The notes: generated from the letters alone by a model not told the origin. A stretch of 64,000 bases of DNA from Planctomycetaceae bacterium (GCA_029243145.1 JAQWSQ010000201.1:1-64000); one strand, 5' to 3'; shown: positions 47,905-57,278, counted from the stretch's first letter. A program made the numbers and translations.

Positions 47905-49221
47905 TTAAGAGGCCGTCTTTTCCAAAGAGAGCTTCGCTTGGTGAATGGCCCACTTCAAATTGGCTTGGGTCCACAACAGCGGATTGACATCATTGGGAAT
48001 CCATTCACCCTGTGCCAGATAGTATGATTCAGGACATCGAAATTCGGGCCAGTTACGATTGGGGCCAGTGATTTGAGCCACTGATCGATCAAGATGGGAC
48101 ATCTGGGCGGTTAAGTCATCATCAAATCCTGTCTGCAAATATCGTTGCCCGTAGATGACTGAAACGATGGGATCGAAAATGCACCACTGCGCTTCTTGCC
48201 CCTCATTGAGTAACGCATCCCGCTTGCCGATGTCGTCACTGAAATCGCTCGTTCGAGATTCTTCATCGAACTTGAGTTTATAGTCGGCGCACCAATATGA
48301 GTCTCCCAGATATCTGCGGATACCAATGTCTCCGGCCAAATGTTTCAGAGTTCCATCGACAATGGTTTTTGCTTGTGCAGCGGTGGGACTGAGAAGTCCC
48401 AAAGGAGCGATGAGAAATAACAACGCTGCATCGTGTTGACGTTGTTCTTGTTCGTTGTCCGACTTGCACTCCCAGGGAAGAGTTTTGGCGAGTGTTTGCA
48501 TGCCGTGTGAAAGGAGTTCATCGCATTCGTGCAGCAGGGTTTCTCGCTCATCACTTGTGAGTCCCGGCAGTTCTTGAGGAACTTTGAGTAACATTTCCCA
48601 TGCTTGTAATCCTCGCACGACCGTACCGACGCTACTCATCTCAATTTTCTTGAGCTCTTCCCAATGTCCGCTGTCTTTATCTTGCCAGTATTGAATCGTA
48701 TGGAAATATTTGGGAAAGCGGGCGAGTAATTGCAGCTCCTCCGCACTCAATTTCAAATCGTGCTGCGTCACCATCAGGCTGGTCAGCCAAAGATAATAGC
48801 CGAGTGCGTCGTTCTGACCGTGTGCCCATTTCTCATCGCATTCCGAGAGGGAAGATCCCTCAAATCGAATGTGGGGCCGATTCATGTGGTCAGAAGGGTC
48901 GAGATCTCCAGAAATCATCTCGTCGAATTTTGGTTGTTGGGTGAGGAAGAATTTGGTCAGGCCGTGAATGACATTGGCGGCGGTTTCCGTTTCGCCCACC
49001 GCGAGAAAACCATGAGCGAGATGGATGTTATCCCGCACCCAGACATTGTGATAGCCGGTGTAAGCGTCGGCGTCGGCAGCAGGAAATATGCCCGTTTCCA
49101 ACGGTCGAAAATTGAGCGTTCCCCGTTCATTCAGTAATTGGACAAGTTCATCGAGTGATTGCAGCGTCCAAGGTTGTTCGATAAATGGCTTCAATTCCGG
49201 GTGATGAATCACCAATGTCAT
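47905..49221 (-). CDS. GH15/phosphorylase-kinase-alpha-like glycoside hydrolase
   Basis: 438 residues, cytoplasmic by lack of signal. It has the alpha/alpha-barrel character of the GH15 / phosphorylase kinase alpha-beta family: GIFPAADADAYTGYHNVWVRDNIHLAHGFLAVGE near residue 45, KWAHGQNDALGYYLWLTSLM and a later RRYLGDSYWCADYKLKFDEESRTSDFSDDI segment. Such proteins act on alpha-linked glucans, or bind them without activity. GGAGGG lies 5-6 bases before ATG 49221, which is why I prefer it to the TTG at 49314 that would add 31 residues (GAGGG also precedes that one). It is convergent with the second DUF1501 gene, 10 bases apart. Confidence 0.75.
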   Translation of the reverse strand: MTLVIHHPELKPFIEQPWTLQSLDELVQLLNERGTLNFRPLETGIFPAADADAYTGYHNVWVRDNIHLAHGFLAVGETETAANVIHGLTKFFLTQQPKFDEMISGDLDPSDHMNRPHIRFEGSSLSECDEKWAHGQNDALGYYLWLTSLMVTQHDLKLSAEELQLLARFPKYFHTIQYWQDKDSGHWEELKKIEMSSVGTVVRGLQAWEMLLKVPQELPGLTSDERETLLHECDELLSHGMQTLAKTLPWECKSDNEQEQRQHDAALLFLIAPLGLLSPTAAQAKTIVDGTLKHLAGDIGIRRYLGDSYWCADYKLKFDEESRTSDFSDDIGKRDALLNEGQEAQWCIFDPIVSVIYGQRYLQTGFDDDLTAQMSHLDRSVAQITGPNRNWPEFRCPESYYLAQGEWIPNDVNPLLWTQANLKWAIHQAKLSLEKTAS

Positions 49222-49398
49222 AGGATCCCTCCGCAGATCTTCCTGAGAAACGCTTCGCCCGCTGAGTTTGTCAGCGATGCATTGTGACACACTCAATCGA
49301 TAATTTCGATTCAAGGGGATCCCTCAATTGTGCCGATTTTGAGGATAGCTGATTCAATGACTTTTCTGCGGCGCGATATCAATCGCGAGGAGCCAACC

Positions 49399-50052
49399 AT
49401 GTTGAGATTGCAAAAATTCGTTCTGATCACCACCATCATGGCCACAATCGCCCTCTCGGGAGTTTCATCTGCCGAAGCGCAATTCTTAGGTCGGCGAGGA
49501 CCGTTTGATACCTGCAACACACCCAAACCGGTTTTGGCTCCGTTGCAAAGTGCGGCAATCGATCCGTGTTGTGCTCCGCCTGCGTGCGGCTGTGCAGAAA
49601 CAACACTGGTGACCCGTCAGCAAGTCACGTATCGCAACGTCAACGAAACGCGTTACCGCCAAGAAACAGTGGCCCGGATGGTGCCGGTCACTGTCTACAA
49701 ACAAGAGCAATACACACGCATGGTGCCTTACACGGTCACTCGTCAGGTTCCTGAAGTCAGAACGGTCTACCAACCACAAACAACATTCCGCACTCAATCC
49801 GCCTACGGCTATCGTCCGGTCACAACTGCCTATGCACCCGTGATGACGCAACCCGCTTTTCCCGTCCAGGCATTTGCATCTATCGCTCCTCAAACAGCGA
49901 GCAAGTTACCGCCCAATGCTGAAGTGATGGATCTGAGACAACTCAATGCGAACTCACCTTCCTATGACGATGTGTCGGCAGCTACGGTCGGCTCTGCAGC
50001 GCAACGACCGATTGGTCGTTCAGCAGCATCGGTGTTTCGTACGTTTCGATAA
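49399..50052 (+). CDS. YTV-repeat exported protein
   Basis: 217 residues, signal peptide ending SSAEAQ. A cysteine-rich patch (PCCAPPACGCAE) comes next, then repeats of the YTV type: VTYRNVNETRYRQETV, RMVPVTVYKQEQYT, RMVPYTVTRQVPEV. YTV domains are known from planctomycete proteins and are thought to be surface or wall associated. The final 70 residues are Ala/Pro/Ser-rich. A GCGAGGAGCC stretch precedes the ATG. It is convergent with the adenosyltransferase gene, 12 bases apart. Binding partner unknown. Confidence 0.72.
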   Translation: MLRLQKFVLITTIMATIALSGVSSAEAQFLGRRGPFDTCNTPKPVLAPLQSAAIDPCCAPPACGCAETTLVTRQQVTYRNVNETRYRQETVARMVPVTVYKQEQYTRMVPYTVTRQVPEVRTVYQPQTTFRTQSAYGYRPVTTAYAPVMTQPAFPVQAFASIAPQTASKLPPNAEVMDLRQLNANSPSYDDVSAATVGSAAQRPIGRSAASVFRTFR

Positions 50053-50064
50053 CTGAGCGAGAGG

Positions 50065-50661
50065 TCATTTGTTCTCAGAGGGTGAATCAGCGGGATGATT
50101 TTTTCCCGGTTCCCACAGAATGTCGGCTTTGCCATCTTCGTTGAAATGCCGACCGAGAACGAATAACAGATCCGAGAGTCGATTGAGATACGAGGTGACT
50201 TGCGGATTGACGGGTTCGTTTTCTGCGAGACGAAGTACGTCGATTTCGACACGCCGGCAGACCGTTCGCGCGAGATGCATCCACGCCGACATGGGGGAGC
50301 CGCCCGGGAGAATGAAGCTGGTCAATGGTTCGAGCGGCTCGTTGGCTTCATCAATCCACTCTTCCAGTTTCAGGACTTGAGCCTCCGAAACACGCAAGGG
50401 TGTATGTTCGGCTGGCTCGTCACTTTCCGGGATGCACAAATCGGCAGAAAGATCGAAGAGATCGTTTTGGATATGTTGGACTCGTTCGCTCCAACGTCCT
50501 GCCAAACCACCGCTGATCAACAGGCCGAGAATGGCGTTCAGTTCGTCGGTTCCACCATAAGCGATGATCCGCGGGTGAGTTTTTGGAACTCGTTCTCCGC
50601 TCCCGAGTGAAGTTTGTCCCGAGTCGCCTTGGCGGGTGTAAATTTTATTGAGATAGACCAT
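50065..50661 (-). CDS. Cob(I)yrinic acid a,c-diamide adenosyltransferase, PduO type
   Basis: 198 residues, cytoplasmic. It adenosylates cob(I)alamin using ATP to make coenzyme B12. The family opening is clear: YLNKIYTRQGDSGQTSLGSGERVPK binds ATP, followed by YGGTDELNAILGL, and later ARTVCRRVEIDVLRLAE and LNRLSDLLFVLGRHFNE. Length matches PduO-type single-domain enzymes (about 190). ATG at 50661 fits. The gene may be the first of a transcript or stand alone; no cobalamin riboswitch was recognised. Confidence 0.92.
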   Translation of the reverse strand: MVYLNKIYTRQGDSGQTSLGSGERVPKTHPRIIAYGGTDELNAILGLLISGGLAGRWSERVQHIQNDLFDLSADLCIPESDEPAEHTPLRVSEAQVLKLEEWIDEANEPLEPLTSFILPGGSPMSAWMHLARTVCRRVEIDVLRLAENEPVNPQVTSYLNRLSDLLFVLGRHFNEDGKADILWEPGKNHPADSPSENK

Positions 50662-50749
50662 GGCTAATAATGATTTCGTGCGACGCAGAAGAGGATTTTA
50701 GAAAGATGCAAGATTGGCATCATAGGCGATGGTTGAGAAAAAAACAAAG

Positions 50750-53700
50750 TCATCGCTCGGGAGGAGAAGGCAAATCATTGACGAGGTTGTTGCCGTCACC
50801 CAGTTCACCGCCAACCCGCAAAATCACAGCATCGCCTTCTTGAAAAGATTCAATCTGGGAGGCTTGTTTGGAGTTTTCATCAGCAGGTTCAACGGGCCTT
50901 TCGGGAAGCTGACCATTGACGGCTTTTTGATAATCGTCGTGAGTTTTAAACGGTTCCAATTCAGGAGTGTTCTGGATCAGAGATCGGTCACGAAATCCAT
51001 GCCGGGCCGCATTAGAGACCCAGCTAAGAGCCTCGTTCGTCCACAACGCAAGTTGTTTTTTGGATTGGTCGTCTTCAGGCGTTTCGGTTTTCTCGGTCGA
51101 TTCCTCCGCGGGTTTCTCGTCTGGCAATTCGTCTTTGGGTGTTTGGTCTTTCTTCAACGGATCATCCGGATCGCGACCTTTGGTCAGATTGACGGCATCC
51201 GCGTAAAGAAGTCCCAATTGGTATTCGAACTCGGGTTCTTCCTGAAACTTGGAAATCCCTTCTTGAATCGCCTTCAAGGCTTCCGGGATGTTTCCTTTCC
51301 GAGCTTGAATTCGTAAGCGACCGGCCACTGCCTCTCCAGTGGAAGCATCGATTTTCAAGGCCGTCTGATAGGCTTCATCGGCTTCGTCAATTTTTTTGAG
51401 TTTGAGGAGGATGTCTCCTTTAACGGAATAGGCGCGTGCCAGTTTGCTGTCGATCTCAATGGCAATATGAATGTAATCCAAGGCTTCCTCCCATTTGCGT
51501 TGACGCATTCGATACATCGCTTGAGAGATATATTGATATCCGGGAAGACGTTGTTGATAGTACCTCAGTCCGTTTCGGGCTGCTTTCCGCATGTCGGGAT
51601 TTTCAGAGTCCATCGCTGCTCGTAAGGTTTCGGCGGCTTCTTCCGATCCAATCTGTGCAATGGCGTTAGCGAGATTATCGAAATAAGATTTGGATTTGAT
51701 CCGACTTAACCCTTCGATCAAAATCTGTTCGGCTTCTCGGCTATCATAATGAGAGAGATGATTGATGGCCGAGTAAACGAGTGAAGAGCTTTCGCTGGCC
51801 AGTGCTTCACGAGCGAATTCCAGAAACTTTGCCGATTGAAGATTTCCCAATGCCTCCAGAACCTGCCGTTTTTCGTGCTCCGAGATCTCTACATACAGTT
51901 CAGAAAATATCGGCTCGATACGTTCGTCGCCCAATGTCGCCAACAAGGGAATCAGCATCTGCCTCTCGCTTTGTTCTTTCTTGTTCTTGACCAATCGGTC
52001 GAGCAAGAAAGGGACAGCACGAGGATTTTTGTTTTGACGCAAATAGTTCTGCATCGAGGAGTCGAGTTCTCCTGCTTCCAGTCGAGTGAGCACAAGCTCT
52101 TCGATCAAAGGTTCTAATTCTGGAGTTCGTAGCTGAAGAACAATTTTGAATGCCGCCTCGCGGAGACCATCATCGGTATCATCCAGACTGCTTCGTAAGA
52201 GTTGATGTAATTCGGGATGCCCGACCGCGTTGAGCGCTTCCAGAGACTCGACTCGAATTTTCGACTTTTGGTCGATCACATTATCATAATACAAATCTGA
52301 AAAAGCCGGGGAGGGATTCTCGGCAATCACTTTCAATAACTGTAATCGTTTCTCCCCTTTGGCGGTTTTCAAGAGCTCGCGCAACGCCGTGCGTCCCGTC
52401 TCAAATCGAGATTGTGTGAGACACGCGATTGCCAGTGATGTGATTTCTTCTGAAGAACTCTCGGCCAGTTCCAGCAGTCGATTGACGGCGGCAGGGTCAC
52501 CGAATTGTCGTAATGCATGTACGGCTGCAAACTGTAAATTTTTGTCTTCTTTTTGTTGAGAGAGTTCGAGAATAATGGGGAGTTCTCGCGGAGAGAGTAA
52601 CGCCGCACCTGCCGTAAGTGCTACCGGCTTGACTAATGGATGTCCCGATTGAATCTGTCGCAATAACTCCTCTTTGGGGAGGGAGGTCAACAAGCTCCAT
52701 AACGCCGCGGTCACTGCTTCGATGGGTTCTTTATGAGTGACTTTATGTTGATTGGATGAAGAATAGTTATGGCCGGGAGTGTGAACGAGATGCACTTCTC
52801 GAAGGCTCTTGGAGAGAATGGGATACCGTTGATCGGGGCGATTATTATTGTTGTCCTGTCCGAGCGTATTTGCGTACTGATACAACAAGTTCATCACGCC
52901 GGAATCAATTTGTTCGACGGATTGATCCCATTGGATCACCGCTCGAAATACTTTTTGATCCTGCAAACTATCGAGAATATCGGCGATGAGCGACAATCCC
53001 AGGATGTTGAGACGCCCGCCGACATGGATCATCGCCAAAGCACCGTTCGGGCCGATTCGTTCTTTGCGCAAACGGAGTTGACCGATGATATGCTCGTGCA
53101 AAGAGATCGCCACAGGCTTGCCATCGACTTCAATCGACAACACGCTTTCGGGAAACGAAGAACCTGCCGTGAGTTCGTCGAAATAGAACCACATGGAACC
53201 GGTCTCACCCGGTTTGACGGTGACGTTGTCAGGTCGGTCGAGATTTCCGAAACTCAACGACCGGCTATTTTCAATTTGAAATGAGTGTCCACGAATCTTT
53301 TCTGGAACCGTCGATTGCGGAACGGCAGCCTCATCCTCCAATTTGATTTGCACACCTTTGCGGGTCATGGTGGCGGTTTTTTTGGTGTTATTGATCAGGT
53401 TGATCTGACCGAGAAGATAGCGATGCCCGTTGTTGCTGCCTTCGTAGACGATGCCGTAATCAGAATTACGAACGAGAAGCAGAACTCGATCTGCCTGTGG
53501 TTCTGGCTTGAAAGGCTTTCCTGAAAATTCGACCGCGTGTTGACGAACGAGATTATGTTCTTTCAGAAACCACGACAGTCGCTTTTCTGGTTCTTCGGGA
53601 ATTTTATCAGCGTGAGTTTCGTGAGCGTGATCATGCGACTCACCTGCGGTCGTTGTCGCGGGGCCGGCGGTGTTTTGAGCAGAGGCCAATGAACCGCTGA

Positions 53701-53773
53701 AAACCCAGACCACAGCCAGACTCAGAGCCGTCACGAATTTCAAAACTGAATTTCGAAAATTGTCGAAGAGCAC
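50750..53773 (-). CDS. Large exported HEAT/TPR repeat protein
   Basis: 1007 residues. GGGGGAG lies 8 bases before a GTG at 53773, which I take as the start; the frame also opens at TTG 53797. A signal peptide ends near SLASAQ. A histidine-rich stretch (ESHDHAHETHAD) follows and could bind metal. Residues about 350-780 are HEAT-like helical repeats (for example RVESLEALNAVGHPELHQLL and AAFKIVLQLRTPELEPLIEEL), then TPR-like repeats near 790-870 (ALDYIHIAIEIDSKLARAYSVKGDILLKL). The tail is acidic (TPKDELPDEKPAEEST). It looks like a periplasmic scaffold protein. No enzyme motif was found. Confidence 0.8.
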   Translation of the reverse strand: MLFDNFRNSVLKFVTALSLAVVWVFSGSLASAQNTAGPATTTAGESHDHAHETHADKIPEEPEKRLSWFLKEHNLVRQHAVEFSGKPFKPEPQADRVLLLVRNSDYGIVYEGSNNGHRYLLGQINLINNTKKTATMTRKGVQIKLEDEAAVPQSTVPEKIRGHSFQIENSRSLSFGNLDRPDNVTVKPGETGSMWFYFDELTAGSSFPESVLSIEVDGKPVAISLHEHIIGQLRLRKERIGPNGALAMIHVGGRLNILGLSLIADILDSLQDQKVFRAVIQWDQSVEQIDSGVMNLLYQYANTLGQDNNNNRPDQRYPILSKSLREVHLVHTPGHNYSSSNQHKVTHKEPIEAVTAALWSLLTSLPKEELLRQIQSGHPLVKPVALTAGAALLSPRELPIILELSQQKEDKNLQFAAVHALRQFGDPAAVNRLLELAESSSEEITSLAIACLTQSRFETGRTALRELLKTAKGEKRLQLLKVIAENPSPAFSDLYYDNVIDQKSKIRVESLEALNAVGHPELHQLLRSSLDDTDDGLREAAFKIVLQLRTPELEPLIEELVLTRLEAGELDSSMQNYLRQNKNPRAVPFLLDRLVKNKKEQSERQMLIPLLATLGDERIEPIFSELYVEISEHEKRQVLEALGNLQSAKFLEFAREALASESSSLVYSAINHLSHYDSREAEQILIEGLSRIKSKSYFDNLANAIAQIGSEEAAETLRAAMDSENPDMRKAARNGLRYYQQRLPGYQYISQAMYRMRQRKWEEALDYIHIAIEIDSKLARAYSVKGDILLKLKKIDEADEAYQTALKIDASTGEAVAGRLRIQARKGNIPEALKAIQEGISKFQEEPEFEYQLGLLYADAVNLTKGRDPDDPLKKDQTPKDELPDEKPAEESTEKTETPEDDQSKKQLALWTNEALSWVSNAARHGFRDRSLIQNTPELEPFKTHDDYQKAVNGQLPERPVEPADENSKQASQIESFQEGDAVILRVGGELGDGNNLVNDLPSPPER

Positions 53774-53904
53774 GGCAGAATCTCCCCCGGAGAACAAAGC
53801 CTCGGATTCAGCAGGGTCCGTCCTGACCGTTCACGTTGGCGAGTTTCTTCAGGATGCCAAAGATGAGCCTGTAATACCAGTGCAATCGGCGTAAACCGCA
53901 GTCT

Positions 53905-54858
53905 TTACGCAACAATCGGTTCCAGTGCGATTGTCACATTCAAACTTTGGGTTTTTCCGGGGGGTAAGACCTGCCATCCGGTGTCGACCTCGGTCAAATT
54001 CACAGCATCAGTCATGCAGGTGTACGGTTCCAAGCACACCGCATCGCGACCGGGAGGCGTAAAAATGATCATTTGTGTGAATTCCGAACTGAATGATTGG
54101 GCAATCTGGTATCCGACTGCTTCATCCATAATCTCACATCGCCCCGCTCCGTCCATAAGTCGAAACGCGGCATCGAGTGCGACTTCACCCATGCGAATGC
54201 CCTCTGGCAGGTCATTAAGAGAACCCGAAAGAGGGTCGGTTTGACCGGTTGGCAGACATTCTTCGAGATTCCACTGTGAATCAACCGGCGCCTGAAACAG
54301 GCAATCAGTGACTTGGCTTTTCGTACTCAAGGGGAGTCGAAAATAGGCGTGTGTGCCGAATCCCCAAGGAAGTGGTACTGAGTCGGGGTTCTCGATCTCG
54401 ACATCCAACGACAGTGAGGCGTCGTTCAAAGTATAGGTGCAACGAATAATAAAGTCGGCAGGCCAGAAGTCTCGCCTTGCGGGGGCATCCACCGAGAGTT
54501 GAAATTCAGCCGTGACGCCGTGTCCACTTTGTTTCGTGATTCGCCAGGGACGATCAAGGCAGAATCCGTGAATGGCGTTTGTCTTGTTGAAGGAAACCTG
54601 ATCGAGCGGGAGCTGATAGGTTTGCCCCTCCCATTCAAAATGATCGCCGCGTATTCGATTCGGAAAAGGGAACAATAAAGGGATACCGTGACCACTGGGG
54701 CGAGAATCGGCTTGCGGAAAACTTTCTTCGGAATCGATCAGAGAAAAGAATTTTCCGTCTTGATGAACGGTGAAATCAAAGCAGTTGAAACCGAGAGTCG
54801 GTGTAATCTTCGCGGTCGTCAAAGAATCGGGCCGCGAAAGTTCAATAACATCCGGCAT
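53905..54858 (-). CDS. Aldose 1-epimerase
   Basis: 317 residues without a signal peptide. The fold is the beta-sandwich of mutarotases: FPNRIRGDHFEWEGQTYQLP, the catalytic histidine in NKTNAIHGFCLDRPW, an FGTHAYFRLP motif carrying a second histidine, and a late region with catalytic glutamate (MIIFTPPGRDAVCLEPYTC). It interconverts alpha and beta anomers of aldoses. ATG at 54858 gives a normal length. It lies 51 bases downstream of the small hypothetical gene at 54910. Confidence 0.85.
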   Translation of the reverse strand: MPDVIELSRPDSLTTAKITPTLGFNCFDFTVHQDGKFFSLIDSEESFPQADSRPSGHGIPLLFPFPNRIRGDHFEWEGQTYQLPLDQVSFNKTNAIHGFCLDRPWRITKQSGHGVTAEFQLSVDAPARRDFWPADFIIRCTYTLNDASLSLDVEIENPDSVPLPWGFGTHAYFRLPLSTKSQVTDCLFQAPVDSQWNLEECLPTGQTDPLSGSLNDLPEGIRMGEVALDAAFRLMDGAGRCEIMDEAVGYQIAQSFSSEFTQMIIFTPPGRDAVCLEPYTCMTDAVNLTEVDTGWQVLPPGKTQSLNVTIALEPIVA

Positions 54859-54909
54859 AGCTCACCCCGCTTAGAATCAATCCGCAGAAGAAGATGTCAT
54901 GAGCAGAAT

Positions 54910-55158
54910 TTATTGAGCTTGCAAATTTTCCTGATACAGCTTCTGAATCGTATCCGCATTAACAGTCACTTCGCGCGTGAAGCCGGTATGGGCTCGTTCA
55001 TAATTGACTTTGTCAGCCAGATGAGCTGCTGCATGAATTGCCTGAGCGACAGTTTCACGATCTTCCTCAGACAAATCAGAGACGCTGTCATCCCAGAAGG
55101 TCTTTGTTTCCACGACAAGTGATTCCAGCCGGGGATCGTACTTGTTGTAGGCAGCCAT
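54910..55158 (-). CDS. Small hypothetical protein
   Basis: 82 residues, mostly helical by pattern (DLSEEDRETVAQAIHAAAHLADKVN), with no signal peptide. I do not recognise a family. Its 51-base distance to the aldose 1-epimerase on the same strand suggests co-transcription. The ATG is the only one in frame at the 5' end. Confidence 0.6.
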   Translation of the reverse strand: MAAYNKYDPRLESLVVETKTFWDDSVSDLSEEDRETVAQAIHAAAHLADKVNYERAHTGFTREVTVNADTIQKLYQENLQAQ

Positions 55159-55239
55159 GGCGTTGTCTCACTGAGTGAAGTTGAAGTGTGTGAATTCGAA
55201 CTGTGAATGATGCTTTTGCGCATAATACCGAAGTTGATT

Positions 55240-55422
55240 TTAGTATATCCCTTGGTTGCCGAAAAGATAGTCAATCCATTGGCCTAAGTGGCGCTGATGA
55301 ACGACAAAAGGAACGCGAGCCGTTAGCCGGAACATCTTTTCAGGATCCAGCTTACAACGAGTCTGAAGATGGCGCGGCAAGGTGCCTGAAGATCTCGCAC
55401 GGAGATCGGGCAACTCGCGCAT
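55240..55422 (-). CDS. Possible small protein or gene remnant
   Basis: 60 codons with sequence of ordinary composition, ending HLGQWIDYLFGNQGIY, upstream of the small hypothetical gene. No ribosome binding site is seen before the ATG, and the frame is closed shortly upstream. It may be the tail of a lost gene. The rest of 55159-55530 has no recognised feature. Confidence 0.3.
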   Translation of the reverse strand: MRELPDLRARSSGTLPRHLQTRCKLDPEKMFRLTARVPFVVHQRHLGQWIDYLFGNQGIY

Positions 55423-55531
55423 TTGGTGAGCAATCGAGTACCGCGGTCAGGAATTTCATGGTTTTTTTCGTCCTGAAAACCACTATTTTCTTAGGACTTT
55501 AGAGGAATTCCTGATCTGAGGGTTTCGTCTC

Positions 55532-55547
55532 AGGCACGCCAATTGCT
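55532..55547 (+). promoter_or_regulatory. Sigma-54 promoter of the ammonium transporter gene
   Basis: AGGCACGCCAATTGCT matches the -24/-12 consensus TGGCAC-N5-TTGCT except the first base: GGCAC and TTGC with exactly five bases between them. It lies about 200 bases upstream of the amt start and points toward it, so transcription would begin near 55558. Nitrogen-regulated sigma-54 control of amt is known in other bacteria. No clear NtrC half-sites were found upstream. Confidence 0.75.
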
Positions 55548-55617
55548 TTTCTTGCAGGAGTGCCATACCCACGGAGGTACGAGGCAAGACCAAACAATCA
55601 GTCACAGACGACCCGGC

Positions 55618-55635
55618 GTCTTCCTGAAGGAAGAC
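55618..55635 (+). other. Leader hairpin in the amt 5' untranslated region
   Basis: GTCTTCC, loop TGAA, GGAAGAC: a perfect 7-base-pair stem with a tetraloop, inside the roughly 195-base leader between the sigma-54 promoter and the amt start. No U-run follows, so it is not a terminator. It could stabilise or regulate the transcript. I could not match it to a known riboswitch. Confidence 0.55.
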
Positions 55636-55752
55636 TCGCGATGGAGATAGCAAGCCGGGGATCAAAACACGTCCAGATTTTCTGCGCAGAACGTACGCGC
55701 AGATCACAAACCTGGAAAACGATTCACCGTGAGAAACAGAAAAGGGACAAAC

Positions 55753-57219
55753 ATGAATTTGCACAGAGTGCTCCTGGCATTCCTCGTCGGAGCGGTCCTC
55801 ATCGGCGGACCAGCGACAACATTATCTGTCTGGGCGCAAGCAGACACGCCCGAGGCGAGCGCTGAAGAAACACTATTGGAAGAAACTGTCGAAGAAGAAG
55901 TCGTAGTGGAAGAAGGCGAAGAGGTTGTTGTTGAGGAAGAAACGCCTTACTTCAAGAGAGAAGAAATCGCCTATAGCATGAACACGATTATCATGTTCTT
56001 GTGTGCGGTTCTGGTGCTCTTCATGCAGGCTGGTTTCGCAATGGTGGAAGTTGGTTTCAACTCCTCTAAAAATGCTGTCAACATTATCTCCAAAAACATT
56101 ATGGACCTCTCGGTCGGTGCCATCCTGTATCTGTTCGTCGGATTCGGAATCATGTATCCGGGAGTCGAAGGAGCTTGGTTCCATTGGCCCGGCTTTGGAC
56201 CTTTTGACCGTAATATGGCAAATCCAGAGATTGATCTGTCTTATGTGAGTGCTTCCTCAGACTTCCTCTTCCAAGTGGCATTTGCTGCAACTGCTGCCAC
56301 CATCGTATCGGGTGCCGTTGCTGGACGTATGAAGTTTACCGGTTACTTGGTTTATAGTGCGATTTTGACCGGACTCATCTACCCCATCTCGGGTATGTGG
56401 AAATGGGGCGGTGGTGCCTTGGCTGAAATGGGATTTGCTGACTTTGCTGGTTCTGTTGTAGTTCACGCTGTGGGTGGATTCGCCGGTTTGGCGGGTGCCA
56501 TGCTGCTTGGTCCCCGTATTGGTCGCTATTCAGAAGACGGAAAATCGCAACCGATTCTCGGTCACAACATCCCTCTGGCCGCCTTGGGTGTGTTGATCCT
56601 CTGGGTCGGTTGGTATGGATTTAATCCGGGTTCTCAGTTGGCTTACACATCGAATGCGAACGCAGAAGTCACAAGCTATATAGCCGTGACCACAACACTC
56701 TCGGCTGCGGCTGGTTGCGTGGTTGCCATGTTCCTGTCTTGGGGAATGTTTGGTAAGCCTGATTTGTCAATGGCTCTAAACGGTGCTTTGGCTGGACTCG
56801 TCGGTATCACTGCGAACTGTGACCAAGTCACCATGGAATCGGCACTTATCATTGGAGCTGTTTCCGGTGTACTTGTTGTCTTGGCGATCCTCGCCTTGGA
56901 CAAGTTGAAAATCGACGATCCGGTCGGTGCTTTCCCGGTCCACGGAGTGTGTGGGGTGTGGGGTGGTATTGCGACAGGTATCTTTGGATTGACGATGCCT
57001 GAGATCACTCTCGCTGATGAAACTATTAAAGTTTTGACACGCTCTGAATACATCATGGTGCAGCTCAAATCGACGGCCATCATCTGTGTCTGGGCATTTG
57101 TCACGATGTTCATCTTGTTCTCGATCCTCAAAGCGGTCGGATTACTCCGAGTGTCTGCGGAAGATGAGATCAAAGGACTTGATATTGTCGAGCACGGAAT
57201 GCCGGCATATAACAACTGA
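55753..57219 (+). CDS. amt: Ammonium transporter
   Basis: 488 residues, inner membrane, moving ammonium or ammonia. AAAGGGAC precedes the ATG at 55753. After a signal peptide (cut near SVWAQA) comes an unusual glutamate-rich periplasmic stretch (EETLLEETVEEEVVVEEGEE, about 37-56) before the first family helix. The transporter core is intact: the twin histidines are in VVHAVGGFAGLAGAM and GAFPVHGVCGVWGGIATGIFG, and FQVAFAATAATIVSGAVAGR is the signature region. A sigma-54 promoter lies upstream and a terminator directly downstream, so it is monocistronic. No glnK/P-II gene is adjacent, unlike in many bacteria. Confidence 0.94.
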   Translation: MNLHRVLLAFLVGAVLIGGPATTLSVWAQADTPEASAEETLLEETVEEEVVVEEGEEVVVEEETPYFKREEIAYSMNTIIMFLCAVLVLFMQAGFAMVEVGFNSSKNAVNIISKNIMDLSVGAILYLFVGFGIMYPGVEGAWFHWPGFGPFDRNMANPEIDLSYVSASSDFLFQVAFAATAATIVSGAVAGRMKFTGYLVYSAILTGLIYPISGMWKWGGGALAEMGFADFAGSVVVHAVGGFAGLAGAMLLGPRIGRYSEDGKSQPILGHNIPLAALGVLILWVGWYGFNPGSQLAYTSNANAEVTSYIAVTTTLSAAAGCVVAMFLSWGMFGKPDLSMALNGALAGLVGITANCDQVTMESALIIGAVSGVLVVLAILALDKLKIDDPVGAFPVHGVCGVWGGIATGIFGLTMPEITLADETIKVLTRSEYIMVQLKSTAIICVWAFVTMFILFSILKAVGLLRVSAEDEIKGLDIVEHGMPAYNN

Positions 57220-57246
57220 TCTCAATCAGCTTGTTAATCAACTCGA

Positions 57247-57278
57247 AAAGGAGTCGCCAAGATGGCGGCTCCTTTTTT
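57247..57278 (+). terminator. Intrinsic terminator after amt
   Basis: AAAGGAGTCGCC, a five-base loop, GGCGGCTCCTTTTTT: a 9-base-pair GC-rich stem with one G-T wobble followed by six T, starting 28 bases after the amt stop. It separates amt from the ECF sigma factor gene. Confidence 0.9.
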
